Positions 19,105 through 31,400 of a DNA stretch of 64,000 nucleotides are shown one piece after another (position 1 is the first letter of the stretch; every line of letters starts with the position of its first letter). The notes under the pieces are model-generated. The model was not told the DNA's origin and did no database searches. It saw only the letters and a list, made by a program, of their open reading frames with translations. A program made the position numbers and the translations under genes. Origin of the DNA: Denticeps clupeoides (taxonomy: Eukaryota > Chordata > Actinopteri > Clupeiformes > Denticipitidae); contig NC_041721.1 of the NCBI RefSeq assembly GCF_900700375.1, positions 2,626,989-2,690,988 of the forward strand, read 5' to 3'.

Positions 19105-19267
19105 TTACATTTCCATTTACTGCATTTACCGTCCTTATCCAGAGCGACTTAAAATCAGTAGTGACGGGGACAGTCCCCCTGGAGACACTCAGGGTTAAGT
19201 GTCTTGCTCAGAGACACGATGGTAGTAAGTGGGGTTCGAACCTGGGTGAGTGTGTTACTCACTAGTC
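19105..19267 (-). repeat. SINE-B
   Basis: Minus-strand copy from the TTACATTTCCATTTACTGCA tail to the TGTTACTCACTAG head; slightly shortened in the middle. Confidence 0.85.
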
Positions 19268-19268
19268 T

Positions 19269-19517
19269 AGGCAGTGGTGGCCTAGCGGTTAAGGAAGCGG
19301 CCTCGTAATCAGAAGGTTGCCGGTTCGAATCCCGACCCGCCAAGGTACCACTGAGGTGCCACTGAGCAAAGCACTGTCCCCACACACTGCTCCCCGGGCG
19401 CCTGTCATGGCTGCCCACTGCTCACTCAGGGTGATGGGATAAATGCAGAGGACAAATTTCACTGTGTGCACTGTGTGCTGTGCTGCTGTGTATCACATGT
19501 GACAATCACTTCACTTT
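19269..19517 (+). repeat. SINE-A, full length
   Basis: Complete copy abutting the preceding SINE-B; includes the duplicated GGTGCCACTGA segment and the CACTTCACTTTC end. Confidence 0.9.
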
Positions 19518-19548
19518 CTTTTTTTTCTTACTACCAGCCTATATATTT

Positions 19549-19781
19549 GGGGCTGTGGTGGCCTAGCAGACCCGTAATCAGAAGGTCGAATCGCGACCCA
19601 CCAAGGTGCCACTGAGGTGCCACTGAGCAAAGCACCGTCCCCACACACTGCTCCCCGGGCGCCTGTCATGGCCGCCCACTGCTCACCAAGGGTGACGGTT
19701 AAATACAGAGGACATATTTCGTTGTGTCGCCCTGTGCTGTGCTGAAGTGTTTCACAATGACAATCACTTCACTTTCACTTC
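19549..19781 (+). repeat. SINE-A
   Basis: Second SINE-A 32 bases further on, with a deletion in the tRNA-like head. Confidence 0.85.
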
Positions 19782-20365
19782 CTTTGGTGGAAATGTTGTG
19801 CAGTTGTTTCAGAGTCTTCATCTGAATGTTTTCTTAGTTGAGGGGAACCAGCGTGAAGGTAGGAGGTGTTTTTGACGAAGAGGACGTGACTCAGCGGAGA
19901 ATGAAACCTCGTCCGCAGGTTTCCCCCACCTCAAAAACTTGTTTCACATCAAATTAATATTTGTGCTTCACCTTTACACAGCACTGTGCACAAGTCAGTG
20001 AGGACAAAAGCGCTTTTAATCTGCGCTGCAAGCAACTTTAACCTACCAAAAAATGAATAAATTGAAATGGATTTACCTAAAGCGTTCATGTGTGTAGAGA
20101 AAGAGACTCTGTTCTCTTATTGTTCTCTGTTCTCTGCAGCAATACAATCATTTTCTCCATCTGAAGATCATTCATTAGTTGGGAGAGACCAACCGCAGTT
20201 CCTCTAGAACATCTCTACTTGTCAGCATCACCATTACTGACACTTTTCGATCTGAATTATTGGCGGGTTTTACACTTTTAGATTGTTTAGGAAGGCACAA
20301 TTTTAGAGAGACTGATGGGAAAATTACTTTTTTTTGCGAAGCTCTGTTAATTTAAAGGTGAGGGG

Positions 20366-20541
20366 GGCAGCGGTGGCCCCGTAATCGGGAGGCTGCCGGT
20401 TCAAATCCCGAACTGCCAAGGTACCGTCCCCACACACTGCTCCTTGGCCATCTGTCATGGCTACTCACGAAGGGTGACGATTAAATGCAGAGGACATATT
20501 TCATTGTGTCATCGTGTGCAGTGTTTCACAACGACAATCAC
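20366..20541 (+). repeat. SINE-A, diverged
   Basis: GGCAGCGGTGGCCCCGTAAT through ACGACAATCACC; internal and 3' losses. Confidence 0.8.
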
Positions 20542-22185
20542 CTTGATTAATATCTTAATGTCCTGTCCTGTAATGACAGTCCCACCTTCCATATGCTTCC
20601 TGTCCCCCCCCCAGTCATTTCTTCTATTATACTGTTGCATTAGCGACCGCAGGACGCAACTCAGATGTCCCAACACGCGAAGCCGCCCACCTGTCAAACA
20701 CCCAACACGCCCTGGGCGGAGTTTATGGCACAGGTGGGCTCTGGGCTGCCCTCTTCACACCTGGCGGGGGGGTGACGCCTCCAGCCTGCCACAGGGCGGG
20801 TGTCGGTTGGTGTCCTGCACCTGCTGCACCTTCTGCAGGGGAGGTGACGCTCCGCCCGGCGGGCCACCTGCCGACAGCGGGGCGTGGCAGGGACTGTTTC
20901 CTATGAACACATTCTCGTGCTTACTAGGCGTGCGTTTGAGAAGTGAAGAAGTTTGGTCAGTTGCTTCTCAGATCTTGGGAGATGTGCGCATGCAGGAAAT
21001 TCCAGGCAGTGCAAAGCGCTCCGAATTTAGGAAGGGGACCTTTTCAGTAATTGTATTCTACAATTTTTCAATGCAATTATTCATGCAGAGGGATCCCCCC
21101 CACCCCCCACACACACACACACACACACAAAAGACGTTTCTGTCTTTACCTCCCACGCCACTTTTTTTAAAGTTGTTTTCTCCCCAATTCCATCCTTTCT
21201 AGAACGTGCCTTGTTTCTGCAGTACCGTTCACTGTGTCCGGGTGGCGTTGTTGAGCTCGTTTTAAGCGCCGTTTCGTGCCAGACGTCCTTTGAAGTCTTT
21301 TTTTTTATATATATGTCTGTGGAAGTCACATTCTTCACACTGCACAACGGCTCCCACTTAAAAATGAGCTCTTACGTAATTCCTGTGCAAAGAGGAAATG
21401 GCTCTTTCTGCCGCTGTGTGTCAATTTCGCATCCTGGTGACCGTGGTGAGAGGAAGGCGTAAACAGCAAACACAAGGCCTTGGCTTCGGCCCGGCTCCAC
21501 GGCAAGAATGGGAAAACCGCACAATTGACATTAGTGAGCTGAAAATGAGTTGTTTGTGGCATGCATTTCATCCGGAACGGTACGTGTTGCATGATATTGT
21601 GATATTAGCCTCCCAGGTCTTCTGCTCAGGCCATCTCCACGCTGCTCGCGCCGTTTCCCCCTCTCTGGAGAGGCCGTCTGGATGGCAGGAAGTCATCCTC
21701 CCTTTCCAGTGATTTTCATTCCTCAGGAATCCGGGTGGTCCGCGAGCCAAGACGAACGCGTCCGCCCTCAGCTTCTGCGACTCCGGGGGTGGAGGGGGGG
21801 ACCCCTGGGCGTCCATGCATCCTCGCCGGGCCATCGGCTTGCAGGGTGACCTGTCTCTCTGCCCCTGCCTCCCAGGAGACAACAGGCACGGTTCCCACAA
21901 CCGCTGCACTTTGATTTCCTCCCACGCAGCGCCGGTGGAGATGAATCATTTTCCACGCGTGCAGCAAGAAACGAAACCCATGAAGCTCTCAGCGCCTCCC
22001 AGGTGCCTTTAACCTCAGCTGGGCTGTGAAGCATGTAGTCCTGAGTGGGTGACCTACTGCAGCCTTTTATATTTGTGTATTCGTTTAACACACAGGCCTC
22101 AATGAAGCCATGTGCTCCATTCAAAGTCCCCGTTCTCTGGTCACAGTGCTTCTCCTGCACTCCCATTGGTTGTTGATGGGACTCA

Positions 22186-22353
22186 TTTACATTTTTACAG
22201 CCTTTACCAGACTTACAGTCAGCAGTTACAGGGACAGTCCCCCCCTGGAGACACTCAGGGTTAAGTGTCTTGCTCAGGGACACGATGGTAGTAAGTGGGA
22301 TTTGAACCTGGCTCTTCTGGTTCATAGGCAAGTGTGTTACCCACTAGGCTACA
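22186..22353 (-). repeat. SINE-B
   Basis: Minus-strand copy with part of the tail removed (ACCAGACTTACAGTCAGCAG). Confidence 0.85.
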
Positions 22354-22706
22354 ACTCACCCTGGTGCCGGGCTGCTCTCTGCAGATTTAGAGGAACTTGG
22401 GTCCCCAGGCCACCTGCTTGTTTGATTTTTTGTTTGACAGGTTTGATGTCTGTCACATTCTCTCCGGTGAAACATTCGATGTCTTTCTTTTTTTTTTTTT
22501 TGTCTCCGAGTCAGACTCACATCCACAGGGGCACGTAAAGAAATGGATGCTTCGGTTTGTGGTGTGCTGCGGATCTCATCACTTTTTGTAGGTGCACCCA
22601 AAATCCATATAAAAATAACACAGCATCAAAAGAGAAAAAACGTTCAAAAGGAAAAAAGTACATCCCAAAATGAAAATAAAGTAGGACAACACAGCTTCAC
22701 AGGCCT

Positions 22707-22763
22707 CGACATTTACAGCATATATCAGACGCCCTTATCCAGAGCGATTTACAGTCAGTAAAC
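22707..22763 (-). repeat. SINE-B/L2-like tail fragment
   Basis: Only the shared 3' tail (ACGCCCTTATCCAGAGCGAT and neighbours) is present, so it could come from either the SINE or its LINE partner. Confidence 0.7.
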
Positions 22764-22921
22764 CCAGAGAAAAGTCAGAGAAGTCAGAGAAACCCACAAC
22801 TTACACTCGTGAACAAACTGAGGTGGCCATCTTCCCTTATTTTCACCCAGGACTCCAAACATCCTGGAACCATATCCCAGGTGAGCAGTGAGTGACCTCT
22901 CCCCCCTACACCTTTAATAAA

Positions 22922-23167
22922 TGTGGTGGCCTATCGGTTAAGGAAGCATCCCCGTAATCAGAAGGTTGCTGGTTCGAATCCCGATCTGCCAAGGTACCAC
23001 TGAGGTGCCACTGAGCAAAGCACCGTCCCCACACACTGCTCCCCGGGCGCCTGTCATGGCTGCCCACTGCTCACTCAGGGTGATGGGTTAAATGCAGAGG
23101 ACAAATTTCACTGTGTGCACTGTGTGCTGTGCTGCTGTGCATCACATGTGACAATCACTTCACTTTC
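22922..23167 (+). repeat. SINE-A, full length
   Basis: GTGGTGGCCTATCGGTTAAG to CACTTCACTTTC. Confidence 0.9.
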
Positions 23168-23810
23168 TTTTCTTCTTCTACTTGAATGGGGAATTGACAC
23201 GTGCTCGTTGCCGCAGTCGTTCATGCACATACACCTTCAGCAGCGGCATGAGACACTTCATCGAGCATTGGCGTCATCGGGCGCCCCCCTCGATCGGGAT
23301 GGTCTTCCAGGTGCTGCGATGTGATGTGCGGGGACAGGAGTGGACGCCTGCGGCCGCAGCGGGACTACTTCCCAGCAGGGCCAGACCGGAGCCTGTAGTC
23401 CTCTCTGCCAGGTAGCTGGTGTTGACATTCCAGCCACATTCCGACTTGGGGAAGTTGCTGCGGGCCGGCTGGGGAGAAAGGGCTGAAAACAAAGAAGGGC
23501 TCAGAGTAACGGCTTTTAAGGTTGTGTGGGAAAATCCAGGCCGACAGACAGGAGCGGCAGAGGAATGCGGAGCTCGCCATGTCGCCCTGATAGACAAGAA
23601 ACCCGAGAAGCGCTTAAACACGAGACGATAAGAGAATTACAGTCGTCCCCAGCTTATCTCTGCAGCACAGCGAAAAGTCCAGGGCATCTCGTCAGCTTGC
23701 ATTGTTCAGATCGCTGGATGTTTCCGCCACTTGTCATTCAGATTCGGTTCTCGATGCTTGTTTGGCATAGTTCCTCACTTTCAGCTCTGAACACTTGTCA
23801 CAATGCAGGG

Positions 23811-24060
23811 TGAAGTGAAGTGAAGTGAAGTGATTGTCACTTGTGATACACAGCAGCACAGCACACGGTGCACACAGTGAAATTTGTCCTCTGCATTTAA
23901 CCCATCACCCTGAGTGAGCAGTGGGCGGCCATGACAGGTGCCCGGGGAGAAGTGTGTGGGGACGGTGCTTTTCTCAGTGGCAATTTGGTGGATCGGGATT
24001 CGAACCGGCAACCTTCTGATTACGGGGCCGCTTCCTTAACCGCTAGGCCACCGCTGCCCC
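23811..24060 (-). repeat. SINE-A, full length
   Basis: Minus-strand copy; its 3' end has expanded into four GTGAA units. Confidence 0.9.
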
Positions 24061-24079
24061 ACAACTCAGCTGGAGTCAC

Positions 24080-24735
24080 AACTCGTCCACAAAATTTATG
24101 ACGAAATATCTTCGTCAACAAAACGTTTTGAAGACGAGACACCATGTAAATCCTGTTCATTTGATGATATATAATTTAATATTGATTAAAAACGAGACTA
24201 AGTATGGTTTATAAAATAGAAACTAGACATATGTCACTTCATTTTCATTGACTAAACTAGAAAATGTCACTTCCTCAATAAGCATTCGCGGCATTAACTT
24301 GATTTCAGGATACTTGTGATGGTTTAGAAGACAGTTGAGATCTTTGGACATTCTTTCATTACAGTGAAGTGGGAAAGAAAACAGAATGTGTTTCGGTTGG
24401 GATTGCGAAACACAGCAAGCACAGCAGACAATACACACAACAACATGTGTCCACAGCCTTGATCAGTGGCACCTTGGTGGTTGGGGATATGAACCAGCAA
24501 CCTTCAGATTACGGGTCTATTTCCTCACTCGCTTGGCCACCACTGGGTTAAACAGAATTGCGTTACTAAAAAAAGAGACTATTTTTTAAGAGACTATTAT
24601 AAAATACTATTTTCGTTGACTAATAATTCTGACTGAAATAAGACTAAAATGCTCAGACTTTTATGACTAAGACTAGTAAAAACTCAAATGACAGCTTGAC
24701 ACAAAGACTAGACTAAAAGTAAAACTAAGACAGGC
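24080..24735. repeat. degenerate GACTAA-rich dispersed repeat with a decayed SINE-A inside
   Basis: Two blocks rich in GACTAA/AAAACTAGAC words and TTTCGTTGACTAA flank a decayed minus-strand SINE-A (about 24396-24547). Type of element not recognised. Confidence 0.45.
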
Positions 24736-25679
24736 CACCAAAAACAACTGTAGGTTCAGCTGGACCTGGGTCTGATTCACCACAATTAGACCAAATGGCT
24801 GGATGAATGCAGCAGCTGAACATCCTGAGTGTGGCAGCTGTTCCATGCACTATGAAAATCAGTGAGTGGTATTAATACACTCCTGCATTGCGGGCGGGGC
24901 ACCCGACTTCCTCATCTTCGGGGTTTTTCATTCACTCTCCTGCAGCCCGTCCTGGTTCTGCAAGTCGGCGCGCTTAAAGGCCCTAAATCTTCACTTCGCA
25001 CCGAGCTCAGGTGACCGAGGGCCTGTTCCGCTCATGGCAGCATTGTCCCCCGCCCCGGCTTTGATATCCGAGTAGACCTGGGGCCTCCTGCCACTGTGAC
25101 AGGGACAGGTATGCCGTTATTGGCGGAGGTGGTGAGAGAACCGGAGAGCCCGGGTATCTAGACGCTGAGACTTTGCTCTGTTCGGAAAAAAAAAAAAAGT
25201 AATAATCACGGGAGAAATGCAGAAGTTCCCTCCGCTCCCCCACCGTTGCCGGTTGGCGGTGTTTAGCTTAGAGCGGCCCCGCCCGCTCCTCCGCAGCGAG
25301 CTTGCGTCACGCGCATCTCAGAGTTTGGCAGTTGCACCGCGGACTCCGCCGGCCAACGCGAGGCAGATGCTGTGGGGGTTTTCCAGCGGGCGGAGAGGCC
25401 CGTGGAAGGGGGCGTCGCAGGCGGTCCAGGCGGCTGTAAATGTCACAAGTGAATGAAGGGCTTCAGACCAGATTGAAACTCGACACCATGAACGTTTTAC
25501 GATGGGACGAAAGCGGATTCGCTTCTGTGGGAACGAGAGCGCAGTGTGCAACTTTCCTGTTTTAACACAACCCTGCAGATCTTTCATAACTGGGACCCCC
25601 AAGATCTCAGGCCAACACAGCCTCTTCCAAGAGAATATCTCACACATGTGGCCATACTTTCTCGTATCTATATAAAACA

Positions 25680-25751
25680 TTTGGTGTTGGCAGAGGGCGT
25701 GGTCCCATTTGTGGACAAGGAGTATTAGGCGTGCAGCGAACAGAGGGAAAC
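25680..25751 (+). repeat. single copy of the minisatellite source repeat
   Basis: TTGGTGTTGGCAGAGGGCGT GGTC followed by GTGGACAAGGAGTATTAGGC and an ACAGAGGG end: the same order as one minisatellite unit plus its right flank at 33380-33450. Confidence 0.6.
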
Positions 25752-26305
25752 CTGTGTGTGTTGCACATCGACAGGAGGGGGGGGGTTAAATCGTCCGGAA
25801 TGAAGTGCCTACAGGCCCCGCCCCTTTTTACACTTCTTTAGAAAAAAATCATCAAACATCAAGTTCATCTTCTGGGTGGACCCAACAAGTCAAGTTTCTG
25901 TTTCTATCTGGTAACTGCAGCGCAGCTTTTGAAGTGGCCTTTGCTGAAATGTCCCTGGCCCCTGATTGGGGCCGCCGAGGAGCCGATTCTGTGGGACTGA
26001 CCTGCGGGCCCCTTGAAGGGACGCGCGTGGGTGGTGTGGGCGGCTAAGCGTGCACGCTGGCACAGCTGCAACAGCTAGAGTGTGAAGCAGCAGGCCCACG
26101 CCGGGGCAGGGGTTGCTGGCGAGAGCGCAGCGGTCGCGGAAAGACCGCGGTTCTCGTCGGAGCTGAAGCGCGGGTCGACGCGTGTGGGCTTCTGCAGAGC
26201 ACGCAGTGAAACTCGCACGTCTGGTACGTCTTCACATGCCGCGCCCCACGGCGTTTCTCACTCCGCGTGGGGCCGACAGAAGCCGCCGTTCACACCAGTG
26301 CATGC

Positions 26306-26494
26306 ATTTACATTTACATTTTACGTTCACAGCATTTACCAGACGCCCTTATCCAGAGCGATTTACAATCAGTAGTTACAGGGACAGTCCCCCCCTGGGG
26401 ACACTCGGGGTTAAGTGTCCTGCTCAGGGACACTTTTGAACCTGGGTCTTCTGGTTCATAGGCGAGTGTGTTACCCGCTAGGCCACCACCACCC
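26306..26494 (-). repeat. SINE-B
   Basis: Minus-strand copy; a short deletion in the body (CAGGGACACTTTTGAACC). Confidence 0.85.
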
Positions 26495-27146
26495 CTAGCA
26501 TGCGATTACTTATTAGTTCCTGTCCCTGGACAACTGGAGGTCAACCGGTGGGTCTTTTGCAGCTTTGCGGTGGTGCAGACAAGAGACATCGCTGCAGAGT
26601 GAAGAGGCAACAGCGTTAGAACCTGCGCAGCTCTGCACGTGTGCATATTTTCCAGCACATCATCCCTGCGCAGCCCAGGAAGCGCGTGAGATCCGATGCC
26701 GCCGGCTCTGCACCAGTCCTACCTGTGTGATGGAGGACAGTTGTGGACGGCCCTCTGAATTCAGGCGACGGCTACAGACGCTCGTCTGGATAAAACCATC
26801 TCTGCCGTGCAGGGGAAGCGCCGGCGTTTATGAGGTCATGCACAAGCTGTGGTCTCTGGCCGCAAAGTGAAATCATGCGTAGGGAGAACAGCTGACAGAT
26901 GCCGAACTGCCTCCAGGCCGTTCCTTCACACGCGTTCTCACGTACAGAAGATCCTTCCCGGCGGAATGAATGCGAAGGGCGGAGCCTGGCGCAGAAAGCC
27001 TGAGTCAGCGCCTTTCTGTCCTTCACATTTCTGTGTTCTTATTTCCGCAGCGACACGCGTGAGGGGGGTGGGGGGGCCCTGCTTTCACTTCCTCCACGAA
27101 TGCCTGATTCCTGGCTTCCCCACGGAAATCCGAATGGGGTCCAACT

Positions 27147-27149
<3 letters not shown>

Positions 27150-27181
<32 letters not shown>
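27150..27181. repeat. (CA)n microsatellite
   Basis: Sixteen CA units. Confidence 0.95.
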
Positions 27182-27183
<2 letters not shown>

Positions 27184-27351
27184 TCCTGTTATGGACACTT
27201 ACATAAGCATGGATCAGAGCTGCAGACGCTGCTTACGGATGCGGCCTCAGCCACGTTTCCCTGGGATTTCTCATGGAATTTTTGCGAAGGAAGCATTTGC
27301 ATTCCTGAATACAGAAGGAGACAATAAGTGAATAGTAACTTCCCGTGGCAG

Positions 27352-27548
27352 CATTTACATTTACATTTACGGCATTTATCAGACGCCCTTATCCAGAGCG
27401 ACTTACAAGCAGTATTTACAGGAACAGTCTCCCTGGAGCAACTTAAGGTTAAGTGTCTTGCTCTGGGACACAATGGTAGTAAGTGGGATTTGAACCTGGG
27501 TCTTCTGGTTCATAGGCGAGTGTGTTACTCACTAGGCTACTATCACCC
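27352..27548 (-). repeat. SINE-B, full length
   Basis: Minus-strand copy with TTACATTTACATTTACGGCA tail end. Confidence 0.85.
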
Positions 27549-29597
27549 AGCACTCCCAATGACCCCCAGCAGCAGAGCCGGCCCGTGGGGTAGGCAGTAT
27601 AGACAAATGCAAAAGGGAGAAGAAAAAACATTCCACTATTCTTAAAACTAGTTGGTATTAATGTGTCTTACTATGAAAAGAACAAACCATTATGAATTTC
27701 CCTGCTTAGCGAAGCCTTTTAAGTAGCAGTAATAACAATCATAATAATAACTTTCCTATGAGGCCGCCACCAAAATACTAGTTGGCTAATATGCCGCAGC
27801 GCCCAATATTGAGACAAGCGCGTCTCTGCCTGGGTCCTAGAGCCTGTCGTTTACCAGCCAATCAAAAAAAACATTGCACCCCTCTGGCCTAGACGACAGC
27901 CAATCAGAAAACAGCAGCGTTGTATCTGGATGCAACACAGCAACCAATGAAAAGGCACTTTGGAATTCCTCGCATGATCCTGCCACTTCTGCTACCGCCC
28001 AATTCCTTTCTTTGTAAAGCATTTGCAATTGGTTTATTTAAATAAAAGAATGTCTAAGACATTCTTGTGACCATATCTTCACAAGCAGTGGAATTTATCA
28101 GCTAAAATCTTGCCCAGGGCTCCAAATTTGTTAGGGCCGGTCCTGAACGGCAGCATTCTGAAATCACTGATCTACAGGGAAGCGTTTCGTCATCCACCGT
28201 TTCCAGGTAGTTGTGAACTGAATGGATCACTAACATGGTCAGTGGGAGGCCAGTGGGAGTCGGAACCCAGGAATGACGTCCCAGGAGAGGCGGCCTCGGC
28301 CCTGGGAAGCGGTGTTCAGCATGGCAGCGGAGACCGTATCTCCCTCTCTCCGTCCCTCCCTCTGTCCATGAATCTCTTCCTAGCGTTTCTGCCTCGCTGG
28401 CCTTCGGCAGCCTCCCTCTCTCCCCCTCATCAAGTGCCACCTACTCGTGACCTCCCGCTCTCCTGCTTCCGGGCCACTTTGCCCTCTGACTTTAACAAAA
28501 GGGGAAGCTCATCCCACAGCACGTAGCTGAACGTTCCGGTGGGAAGTCTCGGTGACTTCCTCCTGGTTTACCCTTGGGAAGAGGACAAAAATATGTTTTC
28601 CGGGGGGGTATCTGCTGTATTAATAGCCCCAAATGTATTTGATATCCATGGCTCTTGGTTTGCTTGTGAGAACGTTTCACGTTTTGTGATTTGTGCACGA
28701 TCGCGTCCCCTACTCCCATTGTTTAGTGTTCACTGGTCTTGTCCAAAATGAGGCAGTAACCATAGCACTGCATCTGGCGTTACCCTGAGAAAAACCTCGA
28801 GGCTATTTCTGTAGGATGGGCGGGGCACGTGGAAGGAAAACCGAGCACAATCGGAGAGTCGTAACAATCATTTTGATGCGAAAGGCCAATGGATTTATCC
28901 CCGAGATCACAGGACGTGGCTGCGGGCCAAGGCCCCATTCCGGGCGTGTTATTGCGCCTGGCGCTCGCCCCCGTTCTGTCTCAGATCGGAAGATTTGCCT
29001 CGTCGGGTCAGGGCTGGTGCGCACCGGCGAGACCCGATCGAGCAGGACGGCCCACCCAGGGCCCGGCCCCGGTCCCACCCGGCAGCACAGGATCAAAGCT
29101 GGGCACGGAGCCCAGGGTGTATGATTGCCCATCACGCCGTTTCCTCCAGATAAGCGCCATTCATGTCCACTCCTTCTTTTTTTTAATAAGTGGCTTCACC
29201 GCTTGAAGCAAACGTGGGCGGGAACTATGTCAGGAATGTCCGATTCATCACCCCATCCACGCTACACTGATTAATATAATGATGCATTTTGATCCAATTC
29301 CATGCATTATGGACACTGGTCATCTGTGTTCCTTTTTACCTGTGTTTGGTTCCGTGTCCTTACCTTCCTCCTGGCTGCATTTTCCGACGTTACGCAGGAT
29401 GCAGTGAATGGTGGTCGCTAATATCACGTCGAGCGTGTCTTTGCGATTTGCACAAATAAACAGACCTTTCTTGGTGTGCAATTACTGCTGACGCCCAGAA
29501 GATTGTATTTTAAAGATGTTGTCATGGGGCTTTGCATTTACGGTCAATGTGCTGTATAAGACCTCAGAATGTTCGAATCACAGCATGTTCGAATCCT

Positions 29598-29676
29598 CCG
29601 TTTCCCTCCGTTCTCTACACTCCTAATATTTTTTGTATGCATACGTGACCACGCCCACTACCAACACTAACATGCA
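29598..29676 (-). repeat. single inverted copy of the minisatellite source repeat
   Basis: On the minus strand it reads CTGCATGTTAGTGTTGGTAG TGGGCGTGGTCACGT followed by TATTAGGAGTGTAGAGAACG GAGGGA, i.e. one minisatellite unit and its right flank in unamplified form. Confidence 0.75.
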
Positions 29677-30210
29677 GATTAATATTAACAATATTAGTGA
29701 ACACGCCCCAGAAATAAAAAAATAGGGCCCCTATTTAACCCGGAGGCGTCTCAGACATGGGACGATTTGTGCCAGGTCACCTCTGGGCTCGGCGAAGCAT
29801 GCACCAGCCATGTGACCATGCCCTGCATGAAAGAGGGTGCTGCCTTCACGGCCCTGAAACTGCAGTCAGGCCGAGACACCTCCATTGTCGGTGCGAACTT
29901 CCTGCTTCCCCCACTCTGTCTGAGAGGAAATGCTGTGACGGTGGCAGGAATCAGGCCCAAACAAACACAGGTCAAAGTGAACATGAAAGCGTTTCAGTTC
30001 TCAGATCGTGTCATAGCCGCTGCTACCCAGAATGCCTCTGTGTATTTTGGGTGTAGTTGACATTTGGCAGCGGTAAGACGCAGGGCTCGGCTGCAGATGT
30101 TCCTGTGTTTGCCTGGTTTTCCAGCTCAACCTCCAGCTCTTGATGATCCTGCTTTCCTTCTCAGTCAGGCCCCCGCGGCAGCAGCTGGTTGCCAGAAGAC
30201 TAAACCTACC

Positions 30211-30212
<2 letters not shown>

Positions 30213-30242
<30 letters not shown>
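30213..30242. repeat. (CA)n microsatellite
   Basis: Fifteen CA units. Confidence 0.95.
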
Positions 30243-30247
<5 letters not shown>

Positions 30248-31400
30248 ACCAATCAGCATGCTCCAGCTGTAGTAGATCCTTCATGAATGACGTGGCCGCC
30301 GCCTCTGTCAGGGTCCCATCTTAATTCTCAGATCAGTCCCGCTCAGAGGGTGTGTGGTCAGTCCAGACCAGACCCAAGGAGCAGATAAGAGCTATCACGT
30401 CCACGCCGGGACACACCCAGCCCCACACCCACAGGAGATTCCCCTCCTTTCCTGGGGACTCTGTGTCTTTGGATGGCCCCGCAGATGAGTTTCTCCTCAG
30501 TTCGGTGGAGAGGATGTGATCTCACCCACCAAACATCCAACCTATGTCACTCACAGCTCATGACTAAAGCCAGGCTTCCCTTTCGTGCTCAGCACCCTCA
30601 CCAGCACCGCCCCCTTTCCTCTTCCTCCCTCCCTCCCTTCATCTGTCCTAGTCCCTCGCCTTCGATCCTCTACATGAAACAGAGGGGTGCAATGTTCTCC
30701 ATGAGGCTTGGAGGAACATGGGAGGGCACGCCGCCAAACGGGGACGAGGTGGGGGCTGGAGAGGCGCTCTGGTCGGCCCGGTAATGAGGAACGTACCATG
30801 GCGGAGACCAAAAGCCCGACCCAGCCCCGATTCTGCTGCCTCCTCTAACATTGTTTCCTTAAATGTTAGCGTTCTGTGGATGAATGGCTGCTTTCATTTG
30901 CTCCAGTGGAAAACAGCCTGGCCTTTCCCCCATTTGGACTTTATAACTTTTTCCAGAACTGTTCTTGTGGTTCAGCCGAGTGACGACTGAACTGCACGTC
31001 AAGGTCCTGTGTTTTGTTATTTAAACGTTATGCATTAACAACAGCCTATTAACGAAGTTATTAATATGGGAATTGTCAGTGCACTATACTCAATGCTGTT
31101 TTTTCCAGATCATGTGACGTAAGGTATACAAAGGTCAGGCCTAAATGAAGACTACAAAGCCAAATCAAATTGAGTGGTTAATAATAAAGCAGCCTGGGAA
31201 ATTTTATTAGCAATTAAGCAGATAATTAAGTGAGTTCAGGGACATTGAACATACAACTAGAAATAAGTCTTAATGAGATTCTCTTGGTTATAATAATAGT
31301 TTCAACAAAATGTCCTCTTTGGTCAGAAATTATGCCTGAACAGATCACAGTTGCAATATCTGATGACTGATTCACAAAGATGCACTAATGTAAAAACTTA

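Larger units (their letters stand above)
17716..31400. other. large gene-free interval, first part
   Basis: No ORF here joins into a recognisable protein. It begins with the usp18 3' UTR (ATTAAA at 17851-17856) and holds a dispersed CAAAGTCAACTTTGTCAT-type repeat fragment (17921-18115), a Tc1-derived element (18137-18655), many SINEs, an E-box-rich stretch (20685-20880), an old GACTAA-rich repeat (24080-24735), CpG-rich stretches (25210-25440, 26045-26290, 28900-29100) and CA microsatellites. The stretches 19785-20360, 21130-22180, 24750-26290, 27600-29590 and 29680-31390 show nothing more that I can name. Confidence 0.6.

Noticed and set aside
20444-21202. 252-codon ORF in the gene-free interval
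   Set aside because: It starts in a SINE-A, runs through low-complexity sequence and a CA microsatellite, and resembles no known protein.
25210-25440. Possible CpG-island gene start
   Set aside because: GC-rich with several GCGG words, but no exon, donor or homologous protein follows.
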